Part shown: one piece after another, positions 43,233-50,823 of the stretch
Layout of the letters: each line of letters begins with the position of its first letter
Numbering within the stretch: position 1 is the stretch's first letter
Source: Paenarthrobacter sp. JL.01a
GTDB taxonomy: Bacteria; Actinomycetota; Actinomycetes; Actinomycetales; Micrococcaceae
Direction of reading: 5' to 3'
Assembly (NCBI RefSeq): GCF_025452095.1
Contig: NZ_CP104877.1
Location: forward strand, 682,001 to 746,000
Length of the DNA: 64,000 bases
Notes under the pieces: model-generated
Told to the model about the DNA's origin: nothing
What the model saw: only the letters and a program-made list of their open reading frames with translations
The model's database searches: none
Made by a program: the position numbers and the translations under genes

Positions 43233-44090
43233 TTAGTACCAGTTGTTGGCCAGGTGGAAGGCCAGGGCAGCTGACGGGGAGCCGTAGCGTTCCTTGATGT
43301 AGTTCAGGCCCCACTTGATCTGGGTCTGGTAGTTGGTCTGCCAGTCGGCGCCGACAGAAGCCATCTTGCCGGCCGGAAGCGACTGGACAATACCGTACGC
43401 ACCGCTGGAAGCGTTGGTGGCAGTGGTCCGCCAACCTGATTCCTTCTCCCACAGCGTGTTCAGTGCCGTCATCTCAGAGGCGCTCCAGCCGTAGCTGCCC
43501 AGGATGCTGGCGGCGTAGGCCTTGGCGGCAGCGGGGTCGTCAACAGCCTTGGGGGCGGCTGCGGCGGCGGCTGCTTCTGCGGCGGCGGCAGCAGCGGCGT
43601 CGGCGGCCTGCTTGGCGGCGGCGTCAGCGGCAGCCTTTTCTGCTGCTGCCTGGTCGGCGGCGGCCTTCTCAGCTGCTGCCTGCGCAGCGGCGGCCTGGTC
43701 GGCAGCTGCCTTGTCCGCAGCGGCCTTGTCAGCTGCAGCCTTATCGGCCGCTGCTTTGTCTGCCGCGGCATTGGCGGCGGCAGCCTTTTCGTCTGCAGCC
43801 TTCTTGGCAGCGGCGGCTTCTTCAGCGGCCTTGGCGTTGCTGGCCTCGACGGCGGTCTGCGTCTCAGCCACGCGGCTGGCCTCAGGAAGGTTGAGGGCGG
43901 CGTTGGCAGCGGTTCCGAGTGATGCAACACCCAGCGCGGCGGCGATGACGCCGGCTACAACGGGCATGCGCTTGCCGGACTTGCCCTCACGGGCGGCCTT
44001 TTTGAGGACGGTCTGCGACTTGGTCAACTGGGTGTCGTTCTGGTCGCGGTGACGCGCGGAAGGGCGCGTCTGATCGTTAAGTTCAGACAT
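43233..44090 (-). CDS. secreted cell-wall lytic protein (transglycosylase-like C-terminal domain)
   Basis: 285 residues. A cytoplasmic N-terminal stretch of about 40 residues leads to a signal or anchor segment (MPVVAGVIAAALGVASLGTAANA). Then comes a roughly 110-residue Ala/Lys/Asp-rich region with repeated AAADK units predicted to be a long helix. The C-terminal 80 residues (LWEKESGWRTTATNASSGAYG ... WGLNYIKERYGSPSAALAFH) match the aggregation-promoting-factor/SLT-like lysozyme fold with the catalytic Glu in WEKESGW. It should cleave peptidoglycan outside the cell. A c-di-AMP riboswitch lies in its 5' leader, as for resuscitation-type lytic enzymes of other actinobacteria. Confidence 0.9.
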   Translation of the reverse strand: MSELNDQTRPSARHRDQNDTQLTKSQTVLKKAAREGKSGKRMPVVAGVIAAALGVASLGTAANAALNLPEASRVAETQTAVEASNAKAAEEAAAAKKAADEKAAAANAAADKAAADKAAADKAAADKAAADQAAAAQAAAEKAAADQAAAEKAAADAAAKQAADAAAAAAAEAAAAAAAPKAVDDPAAAKAYAASILGSYGWSASEMTALNTLWEKESGWRTTATNASSGAYGIVQSLPAGKMASVGADWQTNYQTQIKWGLNYIKERYGSPSAALAFHLANNWY

Positions 44091-44102
44091 GTGTGATTAC
44101 CT

Positions 44103-44262
44103 CTCAGCGCCTGCGGAGTTAGCTGTCGGGTTCGGATGAGGTCATCCGGCCGCGCGTTACGCTGCGGCTTCACCCCAAGGGCCGGCAAATGCCAGGCCCG
44201 GAGACTCTGGGTCCCCCGTCTCTGCCTCGGAGTAAGAACGGACTCCGGGATGTGGCAGAGCT
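44103..44262 (-). ncRNA. ydaO/yuaA-type c-di-AMP riboswitch
   Basis: Read on the minus strand, the 5' leader of the lytic gene contains the conserved blocks of the ydaO riboswitch in order: GGGGGACCCA (44217-44208), TTGGGGTGAA (44178-44169) and CCGAACCCGACAGCTAAC (44135-44118), followed by CCGCAGGCG. These are the near-invariant segments that build the two c-di-AMP pockets. The element ends 12 bases before the ATG. In actinobacteria ydaO elements precede rpf and other wall-hydrolase genes and are off when c-di-AMP is bound. Exact ends are approximate. Confidence 0.88.
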
Positions 44263-44391
44263 CGGCGCATCCCGGATGCGGGCCATTTGGGGCGACCCAC
44301 ACTTTCGACGGTACAGGAGGTTCCGTCAGAAGTCACATTTAGGTAACAGAGATCACGACGCCGGTGAGTCGCCTTGCCGGGGCCGTTACCT

Positions 44392-45885
44392 TCAGTCGCT
44401 AGCGACGACGGGCAGCCGGACAGCGAATTCTGTCCGCCCCGGCTTGGACGTCACTTCCACGCTTCCGCCATGGGCCGTGACGATGGATTCGACTATCGAC
44501 AGGCCCAAGCCGGACGTCCCCTCCGCCCCCGACCTTGCGGCATCTGCCCGGGCGAACCGGGAGAAAATCCTGCCCTGGAAATCTCCGGGAATGCCGGGCC
44601 CGTTGTCCGTTACGGTAACCACTGCGCTGCCGTCTGCCGAAAGCATCACCCCGGTGACCACCGTGGTTCCAGGATCTGTGTGTTTGCGGGCGTTCGAGAG
44701 CAGATTGGCCAATACCTGATGCAACTGCGTGGCATCTCCACGCACCGTGATCGGTTCGTCCGGCAACATCAGCTGCCAGATGTGGTCCGGGGCCATGACT
44801 TTCTCGTCACTCACGGTCTCGATCACCAACTGGGTCAGGTCCACGTCCGTGACCTTCAGCGGTTGGCCCTCGTCCAACCTTGCCAGCAACAGCAGATCCT
44901 CCACCAGCGTAGTCATGCGTTCGGACTGGCTTTGCACCCGGGCCAGGGACTTCCTGCCATCGTCCGTTAAGGTCTCGGTCATCCGCAGCAGCTCGGTGTA
45001 GCCGCGGATGGCCGTCAGCGGCGTCCGCAATTCATGCGAGGCGTCGGCAACGAACTGCCGCACTTTTGTCTCGCTCTCCTGACGGGCCTCCAGCGCGCTG
45101 GAGACGTTGTTCAGCATCTGGTTCAGGGCATGGCCCACGCTGCCCACTTCGGTGCCGGGATGGGAAGCCGACGGCGGTACACGCACCGCAAGTGCCACTT
45201 CACCGGCGTCGAGAGGCAGCCGCGAAACCTTGGTGGCGACATCGGACAGCTGCTCCAGGGGCCGCATGGTGCGACGGATAATCACGGTGCCTACGAGGCC
45301 GATCACCACCAGGCCGCCCAGTGACACCAGAACCATGGTCCAGACCAGCGAAGCCTCTGCTGTCTGCTTGTCCGCGAGCGGCAGGCCCGTGACGATCACA
45401 TCGCCGTAATTGGTCTTCACAGCCATGAGCCGGTAGTCGCCGTTGGACAGTGTGCGGTCCACGGGACGGTCGCCCGTCGGCAGCGCGAGCAGGACCTGCT
45501 CGTCGGCGGCAGACAAGGAAACGCGGTTGCCCCGGGCGTCGATCAGCCCGGAGCTGCGCACCGTTGACCCATCTATACGGGCGCTCAGCGTGCCGGCCGC
45601 CTGCCCGCGGGCCTCCAGCGGGTCCGGGCGTCCTGTCGGCGAATTCGGAAAGCTCGACGGCGGCCTGCCGAAGTCGTCAGCGCGGCGCGACGCCTGCTCC
45701 AGCTGCCTGTCGAGCTGCTTGTTGAAAACCATGTCCATCGAGGCGTAGCTGACCAACCCGACTGCGCCGCAAATGGCCACCAGCAAAGCCATGGCCACCA
45801 GGACCAGGCGGGTCCGCAAATGCCAGGTGGAGGGATTGAGCCAATTGCGCTGCCGGCTCCTGGCAACCCCTGAGAGTGTGCTCAA
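44392..45885 (-). CDS. sensor histidine kinase
   Basis: 497 residues. Membrane segments at about 24-48 and 180-205 enclose an external sensor region of about 130 residues; a HAMP domain follows (RRTMRPLEQLSDVATKVSRL). Dimerisation/phosphoacceptor box VADASHELRTPLTAIRGY with His284; N box LANLLSNARKHT; G boxes VTDNGPGIPGDF and SGLGLSIVES. Class I kinase of the type found with OmpR regulators, similar in layout to mycobacterial TrcS. It follows the response regulator gene by 3 bases. The leader region downstream, up to the lytic gene, has no other gene. Confidence 0.94.
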   Translation of the reverse strand: MSTLSGVARSRQRNWLNPSTWHLRTRLVLVAMALLVAICGAVGLVSYASMDMVFNKQLDRQLEQASRRADDFGRPPSSFPNSPTGRPDPLEARGQAAGTLSARIDGSTVRSSGLIDARGNRVSLSAADEQVLLALPTGDRPVDRTLSNGDYRLMAVKTNYGDVIVTGLPLADKQTAEASLVWTMVLVSLGGLVVIGLVGTVIIRRTMRPLEQLSDVATKVSRLPLDAGEVALAVRVPPSASHPGTEVGSVGHALNQMLNNVSSALEARQESETKVRQFVADASHELRTPLTAIRGYTELLRMTETLTDDGRKSLARVQSQSERMTTLVEDLLLLARLDEGQPLKVTDVDLTQLVIETVSDEKVMAPDHIWQLMLPDEPITVRGDATQLHQVLANLLSNARKHTDPGTTVVTGVMLSADGSAVVTVTDNGPGIPGDFQGRIFSRFARADAARSGAEGTSGLGLSIVESIVTAHGGSVEVTSKPGRTEFAVRLPVVASD

Positions 45886-45888
45886 GGC

Positions 45889-46629
45889 CTAGTCCGCAGG
45901 TTTGATGACGTAGCCGGCTCCGCGAACGGTGTGGATCATCGGCGCGTGGTTCGCTTCGATCTTCTTGCGGAGATAGGAAATGTAGAGTTCGACGATGTTG
46001 GCTTGGCCGCCAAAGTCGTAGTCCCACACCCGGTCCAGGATTTGGGCCTTGCTGACCACCCGTTTCGGGTTCTCCATCAGATAACGGAGGAGTTCAAACT
46101 GGGTTGCCGTCAGGGCGATGTCCTCCCCGGCGCGGGTGACCTCCCGGGTGTCCACGTTCAGGGTCAGATCACCCACCACGAGCTCAGCAGTGTCCATCGC
46201 AGCGACGCCTGAGCGCTGGACCAGCCGGTGCAGGCGAAGCAGTACTTCTTCCATGCTGAAGGGCTTGGTGACGTAGTCGTCGCCACCCGCCGCCAGTCCC
46301 ACGATGCGGTCCTGCACGGCGTCCTTGGCTGTCAGGAACAGGGCCGGAACTTCCGGGGCGAAAGCACGTATCCGGCCAAGGACTTCGACGCCGTCAAAGC
46401 CGGGGAGCATCACATCAAGCACCAGGACGTCGGGGCGGAACTCCTTGGCGAGCTTTACTGCCTGGGGTCCATCAGCGGCCACGCCCACCGACCATCCGGC
46501 CATCCGAAGGCCCATGCTCATGAGCTCGGCAAGGCTTGGTTCGTCATCCACCACCAAGGCACGGATGGGTGAGCCGTCGGGGTGGGTGAGCTGGGGAAGG
46601 TTGTTCGTCATGGAGTGCGGGGATGCCAT
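45889..46629 (-). CDS. OmpR-family response regulator
   Basis: 246 residues from ATG 46629, preferred over 46644 because GGAGA lies 8 bases upstream of it. Receiver domain residues about 20-135 with acidic pair VVDDEP, phospho-Asp72 (LVLDVMLPG), Thr in LFLTAKD and Lys in VTKPF; winged-helix output domain about 145-245 (ATQFELLRYLMENPKRVVS ... VRGAGYVIK). It pairs with the kinase immediately downstream. Divergent from a Gly-rich membrane protein, with 11-bp-spaced repeats in the shared region that look like its binding sites. Confidence 0.94.
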   Translation of the reverse strand: MASPHSMTNNLPQLTHPDGSPIRALVVDDEPSLAELMSMGLRMAGWSVGVAADGPQAVKLAKEFRPDVLVLDVMLPGFDGVEVLGRIRAFAPEVPALFLTAKDAVQDRIVGLAAGGDDYVTKPFSMEEVLLRLHRLVQRSGVAAMDTAELVVGDLTLNVDTREVTRAGEDIALTATQFELLRYLMENPKRVVSKAQILDRVWDYDFGGQANIVELYISYLRKKIEANHAPMIHTVRGAGYVIKPAD

Positions 46630-46672
46630 GTGACAACTCTCCATTCTGCTGGTTTGCCCGGGCTGAGCCGCT

Positions 46673-46744
46673 CCTGTGAGGACCCTGTGAAGTCAACACT
46701 AGCGAGGTGGGAGTCCGGGGGCACGTGGATCCACAGGTCACAGG
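46673..46744. promoter_or_regulatory. probable response-regulator binding repeats
   Basis: CCTGTGA occurs at 46673-46679 and 46684-46690, an 11-bp period typical of OmpR-family tandem sites. Its inverse, TCACAGG (46738-46744), with a near copy CCACAGG (46731-46737), lies on the other side of the divergent region between the regulator and the Gly-rich protein gene. Confidence 0.6.
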
Positions 46745-46830
46745 ATCAACTGCTCCCCAACACAGCTTCCGCACAGCCGGCGGGCTGACGCTGGGGCGTA
46801 ATCGGACAACAACAGACAAGAGAGACCATC

Positions 46831-47763
46831 ATGAGCGAGCAAATTTTCCCCAGGAACCAGCAATTCCCCCAAGACCCAGGGCCGCAGTCAACCCAGGAGT
46901 CAACTTCCGCCGGCCAGCAACCTGAAGCCATACGGCCGCAGCCTGCCCAACCCACCGACCAAAACTCCGGGTCATCCTGGGCGTGGGGCGAGGCCCGGCC
47001 TGCCCAGCCCCAAAGCGGCCAGTCCGGCAGTAACGGTCCTTCGGCAGGGTGGGGCGCGCCGTCGTCGGAAACGTCGGGGTCCGGCTGGGGGTCGGCGCCC
47101 GGTGGCAGGGATAAGGCGGGAGTGCAGAACCGGTGGTCCGTCAAGAAGACGCTGATCGTGGCGGGTGTGGCCGTAGTGGTCGCGGCAGGTACGGCCGCCG
47201 GTTTCTACTCTCTGGGCAGTGCAGGCTCCGCCGATGCTGCCAACGTTCCCTTGGGGCAGGCCGGTGGATTGGGTGGGCAGCAGGGCCAAGCCGTGCCTGG
47301 ACAGGGCCTGGGGCCGGGCGGATCAGGGCAAGATGGAACCGGCCAGGGAATGCCCGGTCAGATGGGCGGTCAGATGGGCGGAATGGCACCGGATGGGTTC
47401 GGAGGGGGCTTGAACGCCGCCATCCACTCGGAGTACGTAATCCTCCGCGACAACGAGTACGTGTCCATGGCCGATCAGGTGGGAGTCGTCAGCGAGGTTT
47501 CTTCCAACTCGCTGACCGTCAAAAGCACCGACGGGTTTACGCGGACCTACGTCCTTGGCACGGACACTGCGGTGGCACAAAGAACCAGGCAGCGTGGCGG
47601 CACCTCCAGCAGCCTGACCATAGCTGACATCACCTCCGGTGCAACGGTGCGCGTCACGGCTGCCAAGAGCGGGGACGCCTACAACGCGTCATCGGTGCGG
47701 CTGACCACCGCAACGTCGTCCACGGGGCAGGGCTCCACGTCCGGTTCAGGGACGACGTCCTGA
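46831..47763 (+). CDS. Gly/Gln-rich single-span membrane protein with DUF5666-like external domain
   Basis: 310 residues. A disordered N-terminal cytoplasmic part of about 100 residues (rich in Gln, Pro, Ser, Gly) precedes one membrane segment (LIVAGVAVVVAAGTAAGFYSL). Then follows a Gly/Gln-rich linker with GQMGGQMGG repeats and an external beta domain (VGVVSEVSSNSLTVKSTDG, then ITSGATVRVTAAKSG), which resembles DUF5666 domains. Divergent from the two-component system, so it is a likely target or accessory sensor. A 14-base tandem duplication (47753-47766, 47767-47780) spans the stop codon. Function unknown. Confidence 0.75.
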   Translation: MSEQIFPRNQQFPQDPGPQSTQESTSAGQQPEAIRPQPAQPTDQNSGSSWAWGEARPAQPQSGQSGSNGPSAGWGAPSSETSGSGWGSAPGGRDKAGVQNRWSVKKTLIVAGVAVVVAAGTAAGFYSLGSAGSADAANVPLGQAGGLGGQQGQAVPGQGLGPGGSGQDGTGQGMPGQMGGQMGGMAPDGFGGGLNAAIHSEYVILRDNEYVSMADQVGVVSEVSSNSLTVKSTDGFTRTYVLGTDTAVAQRTRQRGGTSSSLTIADITSGATVRVTAAKSGDAYNASSVRLTTATSSTGQGSTSGSGTTS

Positions 47764-47777
47764 GAACGACGTCCTGA

Positions 47778-47806
47778 GAAAACGGGCGCTGGCCGCGCCC
47801 GTTTTC
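47778..47806 (+). terminator. terminator after the Gly-rich protein gene
   Basis: GAAAACGGGCG (47778-47788) / CGCCCGTTTTC (47796-47806), a perfect 11-bp stem with a 7-base loop and TTTT on the distal arm. Confidence 0.85.
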
Positions 47807-48340
47807 AGCGCTTCTAGCAGATCGCAGGCAAAAAAATCGAGATCGGAGCCGGCGCCGATTGGACAAGAAATGTTTCAGATCGTGAGATTCCGCTGCGGAT
47901 GGGTTGGTGTGGCTTAAGGTGCGAATCATGCCTCATGGGCCGAAGAAAATTCACTGGAAGGCGAATATTTCTCTTGCTAACCGAATCTCATGGCGTTCAT
48001 TTTGGCACCCCACTGAATTGTGATTTGCAGCACAATAGACCTCCACGTCTCAAAATGTGGACGGTTCTGAGCTTTGTTACTTGCGTGTTGCCTTTGTTAC
48101 GTTGCACACTTCCAATGTGAACAAGAACTCAACAGCACCTGCAGCCGCAGCAACCTGGTCCAGCACACCCGCTGGCCGTGATGACCGCTGTTGTCGAATG
48201 CAAGCCTAACTTTCCACCCCAAGAAGTTTCAGGCATTCGCCCCCTAGCCCAGCGTTGGGCGCCCCTCCCCAAACTCATTGCGGGGACATTCAGCATTCGA
48301 AGCCGCGATGACGGCTATTCACTTTTGAGGTAAGCACTCC
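47807..48340 (+). promoter_or_regulatory. long 5' region of the winged-helix regulator gene
   Basis: About 530 bases without a normal gene, more AT-rich than the surroundings in its first half (CTTTGTTAC occurs twice, 20 bases apart, at about 48072-48101). The second half holds a possible leader ORF (48117-48209) followed by CGAATGC (48195-48201), which can pair with either of two GCATTCG copies (48233-48239, 48293-48299), plus small hairpins GCCCA/TGGGC and CCCC/GGGG. This arrangement is compatible with attenuation control. Confidence 0.45.
48117..48209 (+). CDS. possible leader peptide with tandem Cys codons
   Basis: A 30-codon frame beginning with GTG encodes a short peptide whose end reads RDDRCCRMQA, with two adjacent Cys codons (TGT TGT) near the end. 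There is no clear ribosome site, so it would have to be leaderless. Cys-rich upstream peptides act as cysteine-responsive attenuators in mycobacteria. The alternative pairing of the sequence at its 3' end supports a regulatory reading, but coding is not proven. Confidence 0.3.
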   Translation: MNKNSTAPAAAATWSSTPAGRDDRCCRMQA

Positions 48341-49207
48341 ATGTCAGTTGCATCCGGATACGTCCACATCTCCGTCCGTAACGCCAACAAGGCCGCATCG
48401 AACGCCGGGCTCCGCCCAGGCTTCGGCAACCGCCCCGGCTACTCTCCTGCTTCGCAGGGCGCCGGCCAGCAGGCTCCCGGCTACGTGCCCCAGGGTTACA
48501 ACCCCCACTCCTACGGCCAGTTGCGCGCAGTACCCACCACAGAGCCGGCACCCATTACCGCTCCCACTCCGGTAATTGCACACTCGGACAAGCTGCGCCC
48601 CGTTGCCAACGACAACGTGGCCCGCGGCTTCGTGCTCTACATGGGCATTGACGAGGAGACTGCAGCCGCGGCTGGAACGTCCATTGCAAAGCTCGCCCAG
48701 GAAATCCGAGCCTACGCTCAGTCCCTGGTGACCGGTGCGGAGAGCTACGCGGCCGTCGCCGTCGCCCCCGCCGGGGCACCCGGGTCCGCGCTCGACGTCG
48801 TACGTTCCACCTTCGGCGACCCCACCGTGGCCGCCCGCCAGCGCCCTGAAGCCGCCCGTCCGGCGCCGCAGCAGGAAGCCCGCCCCTCCGGCGTGCTGAT
48901 CGATCTTGCCCGCCGCGAGGTACACCTCGATGGCGAGTCGCTGAACTTGACCTTCAAGGAATTCGAGCTCCTGAACTACCTCGTTGAAAACGGCACGCGC
49001 ACCGTGGGCCGCGACGAATTGCTTGAGGGCCTGTGGCGCAACGCCGAGGAAGTGCCGAACGAGCGCACCATCGACGTCCACATCCGCCGCCTTCGTTCCA
49101 AGCTGGGACGCCTGGCCAACACTGTGCGTACGGTCCGTGGACAGGGCTACCGCTTCTACGAGCACCCCGAGGTCATCGTCTGGGCCGCTCCGGAATACTC
49201 GATCTGA
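48341..49207 (+). CDS. orphan winged-helix transcriptional regulator (OmpR/PhoB-type DNA-binding domain, no receiver)
   Basis: 288 residues. The C-terminal 95 residues are a complete OmpR-type winged helix (VLIDLARREVHLDGESLNLT, TFKEFELLNYLVENGTRTVG, NERTIDVHIRRLRSKLGRL, VRTVRGQGYRFYEHPE). The N-terminal 85 residues are disordered (Gly/Pro/Gln/Tyr-rich), and the middle (residues about 90-155, VARGFVLYMGIDEETAAAAGTS, then EIRAYAQSLV) is a small alpha-beta segment where a receiver would be, without phospho-Asp motifs. The signal it senses is unknown. It is preceded by an unusually long leader and followed by a strong terminator. Confidence 0.85.
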   Translation: MSVASGYVHISVRNANKAASNAGLRPGFGNRPGYSPASQGAGQQAPGYVPQGYNPHSYGQLRAVPTTEPAPITAPTPVIAHSDKLRPVANDNVARGFVLYMGIDEETAAAAGTSIAKLAQEIRAYAQSLVTGAESYAAVAVAPAGAPGSALDVVRSTFGDPTVAARQRPEAARPAPQQEARPSGVLIDLARREVHLDGESLNLTFKEFELLNYLVENGTRTVGRDELLEGLWRNAEEVPNERTIDVHIRRLRSKLGRLANTVRTVRGQGYRFYEHPEVIVWAAPEYSI

Positions 49208-49221
49208 TCTTTTGACTGCCG

Positions 49222-49252
49222 GAAGCGTCCGCCCTCCAGGGCGGGCGCTTTC
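49222..49252 (+). terminator. terminator after the winged-helix regulator
   Basis: GAAGCGTCCGCCCT (49222-49235) pairs with AGGGCGGGCGCTTTC (49238-49252) with one G-U pair and a one-base bulge; the innermost pairs open to form the loop. Confidence 0.75.
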
Positions 49253-49301
49253 GCGTTGTCCGGCCAGTGAGCATGTGCCTTCGCGGCTATAGGGTTATTG
49301 C

Positions 49302-49826
49302 ATGAGCGACCACCACATCAAGCGTCTTGTGATCATGCGCCATGCCAAGGCTGATTGGCCTGTGGGCGTGCCGGACCACGAGCGTCCCCTGGAAGAGCGC
49401 GGTCATCGCGAAGCCCCGCTTGCCGGGAAGTGGTTGCTCAAGCACGGCGTGGTTCCCGATTTCATTCTCTGTTCTTCCGCCCTGAGGACCCGGCAGACCT
49501 GCACCTGGGTGTGCGATGAACTGGGGGAGAAGGCGCCAACCCCCAAGCTTGAGGACGGGCTGTATTCGGCCTCGGCCAACCGCATGCTGACCGTGATCAA
49601 TCACGTTCCGGACACCGTGACAACGTTGATGGTGATTTCGCACATGCCGGGAGTGCAGGACCTTGCCATGCACCTGGCCTCCCGCGACTCAGACCACGAT
49701 GCCTACATGGATGCCGCTACCCGCTACCCGACCAGCGCCTTGACGGTCATGGAAACGGAAAAGTCCTGGGCTGAGCTCGATGGTCAGGACGCCCGGCTGA
49801 CGCACTTCACGGTTCCCCGGCACTAG
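49302..49826 (+). CDS. SixA-like histidine phosphatase
   Basis: 174 residues. Histidine-phosphatase fold with the RHG-type motif VIMRHAKADW (catalytic His14), LCSSALRTRQT, and the second His in VISHMPGV. SixA-like proteins remove phosphate from phosphohistidine on signalling proteins; other small members act on metabolites. Its last 20 bases overlap the end of the convergent LysR gene. Confidence 0.88.
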   Translation: MSDHHIKRLVIMRHAKADWPVGVPDHERPLEERGHREAPLAGKWLLKHGVVPDFILCSSALRTRQTCTWVCDELGEKAPTPKLEDGLYSASANRMLTVINHVPDTVTTLMVISHMPGVQDLAMHLASRDSDHDAYMDAATRYPTSALTVMETEKSWAELDGQDARLTHFTVPRH

Positions 49827-50751
49827 CGGCAGGCAGCTGCTGCCCGTGCAGTTCCGCCGCGGCTGCTTCGCGCAGCAGGCGGACGACATGCCTGATGTTC
49901 GGGCTTGCTGTCATGGTTTTCCGGTACACAATTCCAACGGACCGCTGCTGCGTGGGTTTGACCACGGGGATGGCCACCACCCCGGGCGGCAGCGCGGGCC
50001 TGCCGAGCCGTGGCACCAGTGCGATCGCCACGCCTTGTTCCACCATGGCGATGTGCGTGGAGAAGTCGGGGTCGTAGACGCGGATGTCGGGCACCCGGCC
50101 CAGTCCCGCGAAGATCTGCAGGAGTGCCTCGTTGCAGATGGCGCCCGCGGGGGTGCTGATCCAGGTCTCGTCCAGCAGGTCCTCACGCTCGACGGCGGTA
50201 CGTGCCGCGAGCGCGTGGGTGCTGTTGACCAGGACATCGGCCTGGTCGATGCAGAGGTCCTCGTGCACGAGGTTCTCCGGGATCACCAGCGGGACCGAGT
50301 TCCAGTTGTGCACCACCGCCAGTTCTGCTTCGCCTGAGGCGACCCGCTGCACGGCCTCGCGCGGGTCCTCGGCCAGGACGGTGATGTCCAGGGCGGAGCG
50401 GGTGGCGGCCATGCGCCCGAGGACGGGCCCTACCAGGCCCCGGCATGCCGTGGAGAAAGCCACCAGCCGCAACAGCCCGGACGGCTTGGCGGGATCGGCC
50501 AGCAACGTCGCCTGAAGTTCTTCGAGTTCGCCCATGATCCGTCGGCCGTAACCTGCAAGCGCCAGGCCCCGTTCCGTCAGCAGGACACCCCGGCCATTGC
50601 GCTCCAGGACGGCAACGCCTGTCTGCTTTTCGAGTTTCTTGATCTGCTGCGACACCGCGGAGGGGCTGTAGCCCATGACGTCAGAGGCCGCCACTACGGA
50701 GCCGTGTTGTTCGACGGCCACGAGGGCCCGCAAGGCCGAAATATCAATCAT
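49807..50751 (-). CDS. LysR-family transcriptional regulator
   Basis: 314 residues. N-terminal HTH at residues about 4-62 (ISALRALVAVEQHGSVVAAS, SPSAVSQQIKKLEKQTG) and a type 2 periplasmic-binding effector domain from about residue 90. Divergent from an EamA-type exporter, the classic arrangement for regulator and target. The 20-base overlap with the convergent phosphatase gene leaves no terminator. A palindrome at its own start probably is the binding site. Confidence 0.93.
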   Translation of the reverse strand: MIDISALRALVAVEQHGSVVAASDVMGYSPSAVSQQIKKLEKQTGVAVLERNGRGVLLTERGLALAGYGRRIMGELEELQATLLADPAKPSGLLRLVAFSTACRGLVGPVLGRMAATRSALDITVLAEDPREAVQRVASGEAELAVVHNWNSVPLVIPENLVHEDLCIDQADVLVNSTHALAARTAVEREDLLDETWISTPAGAICNEALLQIFAGLGRVPDIRVYDPDFSTHIAMVEQGVAIALVPRLGRPALPPGVVAIPVVKPTQQRSVGIVYRKTMTASPNIRHVVRLLREAAAAELHGQQLPAASAGEP

Positions 50752-50799
50752 GAAGCAAATCTACTTGGTTTCATGCTGAATTCAACGCTGGTGCTTCAT
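50750..50799. promoter_or_regulatory. LysR binding region
   Basis: ATGAAGCA (50750-50757) and TGCTTCAT (50792-50799) are perfect 8-bp inverted arms. Inside them ATGAA...TTCAT repeats again at 50750-50774. They lie between the LysR start (50751) and the EamA start (50824). Confidence 0.6.
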
Positions 50800-50823
50800 T
50801 CAAAAGAGCGTCAGAGTGTAGAC

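Noticed and set aside
43530-43800. Possible tandem-repeat array (AAADK-coding repeats) as a DNA-level repeat or CRISPR-like array
   Set aside because: The period is explained by in-frame coding of an Ala/Lys-rich helix; units are not identical and there are no spacers.
47899-48120. 73-codon frame in the long leader before the winged-helix regulator
   Set aside because: Its codon use is not that of the host, it has no ribosome site, and it overlaps likely promoter sequence.
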